This document shows positions 7,410 through 12,042 of a stretch of DNA of 12,042 nt, in pieces. The translations under genes were made by a program, and so were the position numbers. Under the pieces are notes generated by a model. The model saw only the letters and a program-made list of their open reading frames with translations. It had not been told where the DNA came from and ran no database searches. The stretch's first letter is position 1, and each line of letters begins with the position of its first letter. The stretch is from assembly GCA_029239415.1 (NCBI GenBank), contig JAQZAY010000089.1, positions 1 to 12,042 of the forward strand. The letters run 5' to 3'. This stretch comes from Pseudomonas sp. GTDB lineage: Bacteria; Pseudomonadota; Gammaproteobacteria; Pseudomonadales; Pseudomonadaceae.

Positions 7410-7563
7410 GGTGCAAGCTCCTGGGCATGGGGTTGGAAGGATACCGCGCCACGGGCCTGCGAATTTAGAATATTTGAGCACCGGCGCGTCGCCGTCCGCT
7501 TCTGCTCCCGCCAGCCAGCGGCGGCTGCTATCGTGCTTGTTCATCTAATCGAAGGAGCCCGCA
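7410..7563. promoter_or_regulatory. Divergent control region between the AraC/LysE unit and tam
   Basis: This 154-bp gap separates two divergent starts. An AT-rich island at 7461-7478 (GAATTTAGAATATTTGAG) stands out in GC-rich surroundings. Read on the minus strand it offers TATTCT (7467-7472) as a -10 for the regulator, without a recognisable -35. GAAGGAG at 7551-7557 is the ribosome site of tam. Promoter placement is tentative. Confidence 0.35.
7418..7422 (-). promoter_or_regulatory. Shine-Dalgarno site (AGGAG) deciding the GTG start of the cupin AraC regulator
   Basis: AGGAG on the minus strand, 8 bases before GTG at 7409. It is the only good ribosome site near any candidate start of this gene and supports the 278-residue product over a longer one. 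Confidence 0.7.
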
Positions 7564-8328
7564 ATGGCCTGGTCCGCTTCCCAATATTCCCTCTTCGAAG
7601 ACGAACGTACCCGCGCCGTACGCGACCTGCTGGCGGCGGTGCCGCGCCGGCCGGTCAACCGTGCCACCGACCTGGGCTGCGGGCCGGGCAACTCCACCGA
7701 GGTGCTGTTGCAGCACCATCCCGAGGCCCAGGTCAGCGCGCTGGACAGCGACCGGGACATGATCGACAAGGCCGGCAAGCGCTTGCCGAACGTGCAGTGC
7801 CAGGTCGCGGACATCGCCGGGTGGACGGCCAGCGAGCCCCAGGACCTGATCCTTGCCAACGCCTCGCTGCAATGGCTGCCCGACCACGGCACGCTCTATC
7901 CGCACCTGGTGCGCCAGCTGTCCGTGGGCGGCCACTTGGCCGTGCAGACTCCCGACAACCTCGACGAGCCTGCCCACCGCCAGTTGCGCGAGATCGCCAG
8001 CAAGGGGCCATGGGCCGCCAGGCTGGGTCACTTGCAGTTGCCACCGCGGCACAACGCGGCCTTCTACTACGACCTGCTCAGCCCGCTGTGCGCGCGCGTC
8101 GATGTCTGGCGTACCACCTACCACCACCCGCTGGCTGGCGGTGCCGAGGCGGTGGTCGAGTGGTTCAAGGGCTCGGCCTTGCGGCCGTACCTGGCGTTGC
8201 TGGATGAACAGGAACAGGCGGATTTCCTGCAGCACTACCTGCAGGCCATGCAACAGGACTACCCCGCGGCAACCGACGGCAAGGTGCTGCTGCCCTTCCC
8301 GCGGCTGTTCGTGATTGCCACCCGCTAG
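7564..8328 (+). CDS. tam: Trans-aconitate 2-methyltransferase
   Basis: Cytoplasmic SAM-dependent methyltransferase that methyl-esterifies trans-aconitate, a spontaneous by-product of cis-aconitate that inhibits aconitase. It has 254 residues against 252 in E. coli Tam, and they match along the full length. The SAM site includes DLGCGPGNS at 36-44 and the acidic residue D61 (ALDSDRDMI). Further signatures are DLILANASLQWLPDH at 94-108, VDVWRTTYHHPL near 179-190 and the C-terminal LLPFPRLFVIATR. ATG at 7564 follows AAGGAG with 6-base spacing, a strong ribosome site. Its TAG overlaps the stop codon of the convergent DUF2784 gene. Confidence 0.93.
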   Translation: MAWSASQYSLFEDERTRAVRDLLAAVPRRPVNRATDLGCGPGNSTEVLLQHHPEAQVSALDSDRDMIDKAGKRLPNVQCQVADIAGWTASEPQDLILANASLQWLPDHGTLYPHLVRQLSVGGHLAVQTPDNLDEPAHRQLREIASKGPWAARLGHLQLPPRHNAAFYYDLLSPLCARVDVWRTTYHHPLAGGAEAVVEWFKGSALRPYLALLDEQEQADFLQHYLQAMQQDYPAATDGKVLLPFPRLFVIATR

Positions 8329-8687
8329 CGGCGCCAGCGCCAGATGACGCAGCCATAGACGCACAGGTTGAGCAGCAGCACGAAGGCGCCCAGCAGCACC
8401 TGGATGTGCGGCGTCAGCCCGACGGGGTAGATCAGCGGCCAGATGTAGTGCTCGACGAACCCGCCCTGGTAGCCCGCCTGGCCCGCCGCGAGGCGAGAGC
8501 GGTTTTCCCAGTCGGTCAGCGGGCAACCCAGGTGCAGGCATTCCACTGCCAGGCCCCAGGCCAGGGCAGGCAGATGGATGAACAACGCCCCGCGCCACTT
8601 GAGTACCAGCAGCCCGCCGAAGAGCACCAGCACAATGAAGGCCAAGTGCAGGAGCACCAGCACGTCGGCGGTGAGGCGGATCAGCAT
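8325..8687 (-). CDS. DUF2784 small membrane protein
   Basis: Integral membrane protein of 120 residues and unknown function. Hydrophobic segments lie at about 4-28 (ADVLVLLHLAFIVLVLFGGL), 32-48, 80-95 and 94-116. The family landmarks are present: ECLHLGCPLTDWEN, then YQGGFVEHYIWPLIYP in the second half, and a basic C-terminal tail (WRWRR). I chose ATG at 8687 because GAGGT lies 8 bases upstream and the first membrane helix begins at once. A frame extending to 8795 would run into the divergent yebC-family gene. Conserved His, Cys and Trp residues might bind a cofactor or quinone, but that is speculation. It is convergent with tam and divergent from the YebC-family gene. Confidence 0.85.
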   Translation of the reverse strand: MLIRLTADVLVLLHLAFIVLVLFGGLLVLKWRGALFIHLPALAWGLAVECLHLGCPLTDWENRSRLAAGQAGYQGGFVEHYIWPLIYPVGLTPHIQVLLGAFVLLLNLCVYGCVIWRWRR

Positions 8688-8741
8688 CGAAGGCACCTCG
8701 CAGTAGGCGAAAGCCCCACCAACGATTAAACTCCATGCCTT

Positions 8742-8765
8742 TGCCGGTCGTTTCCTGAACCGGCA
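8742..8765. promoter_or_regulatory. Perfect 7-bp inverted repeat just upstream of the YebC-family gene
   Basis: TGCCGGT (8742-8748) and ACCGGCA (8759-8765) are perfect reverse complements separated by 10 bases. The site ends 20 bases before the ATG at 8786. It could be a protein-binding operator (centre-to-centre spacing of 17 bases) or a hairpin in the 5' leader. There is no T-tract, so it is not a terminator. Confidence 0.5.
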
Positions 8766-8785
8766 CCTGGCACAAGAGAACCGAG

Positions 8786-9499
8786 ATGGGCGCACAGTGG
8801 AAAGCCAAGCATAGAGAAGCCGCAGCCAATGCCAAGGGCAAGATCATGGGCAAGCTGGCCAAGGAAATTCAGATCGCCGCCAAGTCTGGTGCCGACCCGG
8901 ACATGAACCCGCGCCTGCGCCTGGCCGTTGAACAGGCCAAGAAGGCCTCGATGACCCGCGAGACCCTGGAACGGGCGATCCGCAAGGGCGCAGGCCTGGA
9001 CGGTGACCAGGTGCAATACCACGCCGTGAGCTACGAAGGTTTCGCGCCGCACCAGGTGCCGTTGATCGTCGAATGCCTCACCGACAACGTCAATCGTACC
9101 GTGGCGCAGATCCGCGTGCTGTTCCGCAAGGGCCAGTTGGGTGCCAGCGGTTCGGTGGCCTGGGACTTCAACCACGTCGGCCTGATCGAGGCAAGCCCTG
9201 AGGCCGCCGATGCCGATGCGGAACTTGCCGCCATCGAAGCCGGTGCCCAGGACTTCGAGCCGGGCGAGGAAGAGGGCTCGACCCTGTTCATCACCGAAAC
9301 CACCGACCTGGACGCCGTGCAGAAGGCCCTGCCGGAATTCGGCTTCAAGGTCAGCGCGGCGAAGATCGGCTATACCCCGAAGAACCCGGTCAGCGCCGCC
9401 AGCCTCAGCGCCGAGCAGTTGGCCGAGGTCGAGGAGTTCCTGGGCAATATCGACGACAACGATGACGTGCAGAACGTGTATGTCGGCCTGTCTGACTGA
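8786..9499 (+). CDS. YebC/PmpR-family protein (TACO1-like)
   Basis: Protein of 237 residues from the YebC family, whose members are described as DNA-binding regulators (PmpR in P. aeruginosa) and more recently as ribosome-associated factors helping translation of proline-rich stretches. The fold is visible in order: an N-terminal helical domain ([40 protein letters not shown]), [41 protein letters not shown], and C-terminal [13 protein letters not shown]. The start [19 protein letters not shown] is shorter than, and different from, the canonical MAGHSKWANIKHRK opening, so this looks like a second, divergent family member rather than the ruvC-linked YebC. ATG at 8786 has a modest purine-rich site (AAGAGAA) upstream. 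It is monocistronic by context, followed by the REP region. Confidence 0.88.
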   Translation: MGAQWKAKHREAAANAKGKIMGKLAKEIQIAAKSGADPDMNPRLRLAVEQAKKASMTRETLERAIRKGAGLDGDQVQYHAVSYEGFAPHQVPLIVECLTDNVNRTVAQIRVLFRKGQLGASGSVAWDFNHVGLIEASPEAADADAELAAIEAGAQDFEPGEEEGSTLFITETTDLDAVQKALPEFGFKVSAAKIGYTPKNPVSAASLSAEQLAEVEEFLGNIDDNDDVQNVYVGLSD

Positions 9500-9535
9500 G
9501 TAGAATCATCCTTGTGGGAGCAGCTGTCTTGCATC

Positions 9536-9587
9536 CAGGTCATCCCAGGAGCCAGCCATGTTGGCTCCGACCTGCGGATCACCGCAG
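9536..9587. repeat. Two overlapping, mutually exclusive hairpins downstream of the YebC-family gene
   Basis: Hairpin A pairs GGAGCCA (9548-9554) with TGGCTCC (9562-9568) around a 7-base loop, and can extend by CAGGTC (9536-9541) with GACCTG (9569-9574) across a 6-base bulge. Hairpin B pairs CTGCGG (9572-9577) with CCGCAG (9582-9587) around a 4-base loop. The outer arm of A and the left arm of B share 9572-9574, so both cannot form fully at once. No U-tract follows on either strand. They lie 37-88 bases after the YebC-family stop and may protect or end that mRNA. Confidence 0.5.
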
Positions 9588-9590
9588 AAT

Positions 9591-9676
9591 CTGTGGGAGC
9601 GGGTTTACGCGAACACCGGCAGAGCCGGTGCCAGACACCGCGTCAACTTCTTCGCGGCTAAAGCCGCCCCCACAGG
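9591..9676. repeat. Inverted pair of P. putida-type REP sequences
   Basis: The left copy at 9591-9613 runs CTGTGGGAGCGGGTTTACGC then GAA; its reverse complement starts TTCGCGTAAACCCGC. The right copy at 9648-9676 holds TTCGCGGCTAAAGCCGC followed by CCCCACAGG. They are head-to-head copies of the Pseudomonas REP palindrome. The left one appears to have lost two bases of its stem. Between them ACCGGC-AGA-GCCGGT (9615-9629) forms its own tight hairpin. A fragment similar to the REP end (TTGTGGGAGC, 9512-9521) lies nearer the YebC-family gene. The pair sits 12 bases from the ABC ATPase stop codon and may stabilise or end converging transcripts. No RAYT transposase gene is in the window. Confidence 0.75.
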
Positions 9677-9688
9677 TTGCTCCCAGGA

Positions 9689-10837
9689 TCAATGCGCGCC
9701 GGCGGCCTTGCTGAGGTCGCTTTCGGCCCATTCGGTGTAGACGCAGGCATCCGCAGTCGCCCAGCGCACCTTCATGGTATCCCCGGGCTGCATCGGCATG
9801 CCCGCCGCGGACAGTGCCTTGACCGTCATCTCGGTGCCGCCGGTGGTAACCACGCGGCAGGTCTGGCTTTCGCCCAGGAACAGCATTTCGCCAACCTTGG
9901 CACTCACCTCGTTCCAACCTGCAGGCAGCGGCTCGCGGGCAGCTTGCTCGGCAGTCAGCGCCAACGCCTTTTCCGGGCGAACCATCAACAACACATCTTG
10001 CTGCGCGGACAATCCGGGCGTCAGGCGGATCGAGACCGGCTGGCCCTCGAAGCTGGCCGCGCCGTTGCTGTTGGCCTTGATGCGCAGGAAGTTCGAGTTG
10101 CCGAGGAACGAGGCGACGAAGGCATTCGGTGGGTTCTGGTAGAGGTCGTAGCCGCTGCCCAGGCCGACGATCTTGCCCTGGCTGAAGATCGCGATGCGCT
10201 GGGACAGGCGCATGGCTTCTTCCTGGTCATGGGTCACGTAGACGATAGTGATGCCCAGGCGGCGGTGCAGCAGGCGCAGCTCGTCCTGGAGGTCTTCGCG
10301 CAGCTTCTTGTCCAGGGCGCCGAGGGGTTCGTCCATCAGCAGGATGCGCGGCTCATAGACCAGTGCACGGGCGATCGCCACGCGTTGCTGTTGCCCCCCG
10401 GACATCTGCGAGGGCTTGCGGTGGGCGAACTTCTCCAGCTGCACCAGCTTGAGCATGGCGTCCACGCGCTTGTTGATCTCGGCGGTCGCCAGTTTGCGGA
10501 TGGCCAGGGGGAACGCAATGTTGTCGCGCACGTTCAGGTGCGGGAACAACGAGTAGCGCTGGAACACCATGCCGATGTCGCGCTTGTGCGGGGGTACGTT
10601 CACCAGCGACTGGCCTTCGACCAGGATCTCGCCGCTGCTCGGGGTCTCGAAGCCGGCCAGCATCGACAGGGTGGTCGACTTGCCCGAGCCGCTGGAGCCA
10701 AGAAAGGTCAGGAACTCGCCGTCCTGGATCTCCAGATCGAGATTGTCCACGGCGGCAAAGTCGCCGTAGTGTTTGTTCAGACCGCGCAGGCTGACCAGGG
10801 TCTTGTCGTGCGCGCTGTCTTTGATCACTGCACTCAT
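9689..10837 (-). CDS. ABC transporter ATP-binding subunit, polyamine type (PotA/PotG-like)
   Basis: ATPase of 382 residues that powers the importer formed with the two permeases encoded just upstream. Walker A is GSSGSGKST at 47-55, the Q-loop is Q93 (VFQRYSLFPH), the signature is MSGGQQQR at 145-152 (M for the usual L), Walker B is ILLMDE at 165-170, the D-loop is ALD at 174-176 and the switch histidine is H203 (VTHDQEEAM). A C-terminal TOBE-type regulatory domain follows from about residue 280. ATG at 10837 has GGAG 9 bases upstream. A longer frame to 10897 would overlap the permease gene and adds unrelated residues. The gene starts 19 bases after the second permease. The family takes up spermidine/putrescine, but related members carry other cationic or organic solutes, so the substrate is open. 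Confidence 0.92.
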   Translation of the reverse strand: MSAVIKDSAHDKTLVSLRGLNKHYGDFAAVDNLDLEIQDGEFLTFLGSSGSGKSTTLSMLAGFETPSSGEILVEGQSLVNVPPHKRDIGMVFQRYSLFPHLNVRDNIAFPLAIRKLATAEINKRVDAMLKLVQLEKFAHRKPSQMSGGQQQRVAIARALVYEPRILLMDEPLGALDKKLREDLQDELRLLHRRLGITIVYVTHDQEEAMRLSQRIAIFSQGKIVGLGSGYDLYQNPPNAFVASFLGNSNFLRIKANSNGAASFEGQPVSIRLTPGLSAQQDVLLMVRPEKALALTAEQAAREPLPAGWNEVSAKVGEMLFLGESQTCRVVTTGGTEMTVKALSAAGMPMQPGDTMKVRWATADACVYTEWAESDLSKAAGAH

Positions 10838-10856
10838 TATTGTTTTCTCCGCGCAC

Positions 10857-11666
10857 TCAGGCGTTGACTTCGGTGCGCCGGCGCAAGGCGGCGGCAATAA
10901 CCATGACGAGAAGCGACAGGCCGATCAGCAGTGTCGAGGCGACGGCAATGACCGGGCTGAGGTCCTGGCGCAAGGTGGTCCACATCTTCACCGGCAGGGT
11001 CTGCAGTTCGGGGCTCGCCATCATCACGCTGAGAACCACTTCATCCCACGAGACAAGAAAGGCGAACAGGCCGCCGGCAATCATCCCCGGGCGAATGGCG
11101 GGGAACGTCACCTTGAAGATCGCCTGCAGGCGCGAGGCACCACAGATCACCGCGGCATCCTCGATCGACTGGTCGAACAGCTTGAGCGAGTTGATGATCG
11201 AGATGATGGTGAAGGGCAGGGCGACGATCACGTGGCTGACCACGAAGGCGAACAGCGTGCCGGTGTAGCCGAGCTTGAGGAACAGCGCGTACACCGCCAC
11301 GGCGATGATCACCAGCGGCACGATCATCGGCATGGTGAACAGGCCGTAGAGCATCTCGCGGCCCGGGAAGCGCCCACGCACCAGCGCGAATGCAGTGGGC
11401 AGGCCCAGTAGCACGGCGGCGATGGTGGTGAGCACGGCGACCTTGAGGCTGGCCAGGGCGGCATCCATCCACTCGGGGTTGGAGAAGAACTGGCCATACC
11501 ACTTGAAGGTCCAGCCTGGTGGCGGGAACACCAGCCACTGCGAGGATCCGAACGACAGCAACACGATGAACACCACGGGCAGCAGCAGGAAGGCGGCGAT
11601 GACCCCGGTGGTCAGGTACAGGCCCGTACGCAGCGGGCGCCCCATGGCATTGGGTGAAAGGAGCAT
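10857..11666 (-). CDS. ABC transporter permease, PotC/PotI-like
   Basis: Inner-membrane permease of 269 residues with about six membrane helices, forming half of the translocation channel. The cytoplasmic EAA loop that docks on the ATPase is visible at about 169-194 (EDAAVICGASRLQAIFKVTF followed by PAIRP). Other family features are TMPMIVPLVIIAVAVYALF at 111-129 and GLFAFLVSWDEVVLSVMMA at 199-217. ATG at 11666 has GAGG about 9 bases upstream, and that site overlaps the end of the preceding permease gene, which stops only 6 bases before. This indicates translational coupling within the operon. Confidence 0.92.
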   Translation of the reverse strand: MLLSPNAMGRPLRTGLYLTTGVIAAFLLLPVVFIVLLSFGSSQWLVFPPPGWTFKWYGQFFSNPEWMDAALASLKVAVLTTIAAVLLGLPTAFALVRGRFPGREMLYGLFTMPMIVPLVIIAVAVYALFLKLGYTGTLFAFVVSHVIVALPFTIISIINSLKLFDQSIEDAAVICGASRLQAIFKVTFPAIRPGMIAGGLFAFLVSWDEVVLSVMMASPELQTLPVKMWTTLRQDLSPVIAVASTLLIGLSLLVMVIAAALRRRTEVNA

Positions 11667-11672
11667 GGCGGA

Positions 11673-12042
11673 TTACCTCGCGTTGCCGACCGGGGATTCC
11701 GGCTGCAGCTTCAGGTACAGGTAGAAGAGCACCAGAGTGATCACCACCAGCAGTGCGGCGGCGGCGCTGGCCAGGCCCCAGTTGAGGAACGATTGCACTT
11801 GCTGGATGATGAACTCGGGCAGCATCATGTTCTGCGCGCCCCCGAGCAGCGCCGGGGTCACGTAGTAGCCGAGCGACATCACGAACACCATCAGCGCGCC
11901 CGAGAACAGCCCCGAGCGGCACAGCGGCAGGAACACTTTCCAGACGGTGGTCCAGGGGCGGGCGCCGCAGATGGAACCGGCCTGCAGCACCATCGGATCG
12001 AGGGCGTGCATGGTCGCCTGCAGCGGCAGCACGATGAACGGG
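11673..12042 (-). CDS. ABC transporter permease, PotB/PotH-like (5' end outside window)
   Basis: C-terminal 123 codons of the partner permease; the frame is open to the window edge, so the GTG at 12032 is internal and not the start. The fragment begins in a family motif (PFIVLPLQATMHALDP). It continues with the EAA-type loop (VLQAGSICGARPWTTVWKVF then LPL), GALMVFVMSLGYYVTPALLG, and a final hydrophobic helix followed by a short tail. It is the first of three visible genes in the importer operon. The substrate-binding protein gene is expected upstream, beyond the right edge. Confidence 0.9.
   Translation of the reverse strand, partial: PFIVLPLQATMHALDPMVLQAGSICGARPWTTVWKVFLPLCRSGLFSGALMVFVMSLGYYVTPALLGGAQNMMLPEFIIQQVQSFLNWGLASAAAALLVVITLVLFYLYLKLQPESPVGNAR

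Noticed and set aside
7410..7544. 45-residue N-terminal extension of the cupin AraC regulator
   Set aside because: No ribosome site at 7544, no family match, and it would cover the divergent promoter; GTG at 7409 has AGGAG with 8-base spacing.
6651..8207. 518-codon plus-strand frame across the cupin AraC regulator and tam
   Set aside because: It spans two recognised genes in other frames and has no domain signal.
7528..8862. 444-codon minus-strand frame over tam and the DUF2784 gene
   Set aside because: Shadow of tam; the real minus-strand gene here is the 120-residue DUF2784 protein in another frame.
9536..9587. Rho-independent terminator
   Set aside because: The hairpins lack a following U-tract on either strand.
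9677..10867. 396-codon plus-strand frame opposite the ABC ATPase
   Set aside because: His/Gln/Ala-rich antisense shadow of a gene with complete ATPase motifs.

Overview
The window is GC-rich, densely packed DNA typical of a gamma-proteobacterial chromosome. Protein resemblances and an inverted pair of REP-like palindromes between genes (TTCGCGGsTAAAsCCGC...CCCACAGG type) point to a fluorescent pseudomonad, most likely the Pseudomonas putida group. This assignment is inference from remembered sequences. I see no tRNA, rRNA, CRISPR array, transposase or prophage gene.

Layout. (1) 1-2421, minus strand: a cell-surface-signalling iron uptake operon in the order FecI-like ECF sigma factor, FecR-like anti-sigma regulator, TonB-dependent siderophore receptor with a signalling (STN) domain. 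The receptor runs off the left edge. A Fur-box-like site overlaps the predicted sigma70 promoter of the sigma gene, and a second, better one lies between the regulator and the receptor. (2) 2442-4578: an AraC-family regulator resembling E. coli YqhC, divergent from a YahK-type zinc-dependent aldehyde reductase; probably an aldehyde-response pair. (3) 4579-5910: a heptad tandem repeat with an inverted partial copy, then the MFS sugar-efflux gene sotB on the plus strand. (4) 5928-7409, minus strand: a second AraC-family regulator followed by a LysE/RhtB-family exporter, probably one unit. (5) 7564-8687: trans-aconitate 2-methyltransferase (tam), convergent with a small DUF2784 membrane protein; their stop codons overlap. 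(6) 8786-9499: a YebC-family protein with a divergent N-terminus and a perfect 7-bp dyad upstream. (7) 9500-9688: non-coding, with two mutually exclusive hairpins and the REP pair. (8) 9689-12042, minus strand: a polyamine-type ABC importer operon (permease, permease, ATPase), with the first permease cut by the right edge and no substrate-binding protein in view.

How it works together. The left third should be an iron-starvation module: Fur releases the sigma gene, and the loaded receptor signals through the FecR-like protein to free the sigma factor for receptor transcription. The remainder is a set of small independent units for detoxification, efflux and import. Most are regulator-plus-effector pairs, with no sign of recent horizontal transfer. 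I did not find a gene system I would call wholly new. The less ordinary observations are non-coding: the heptad repeat, the yebC leader dyad and the hairpin pair beside the REPs.
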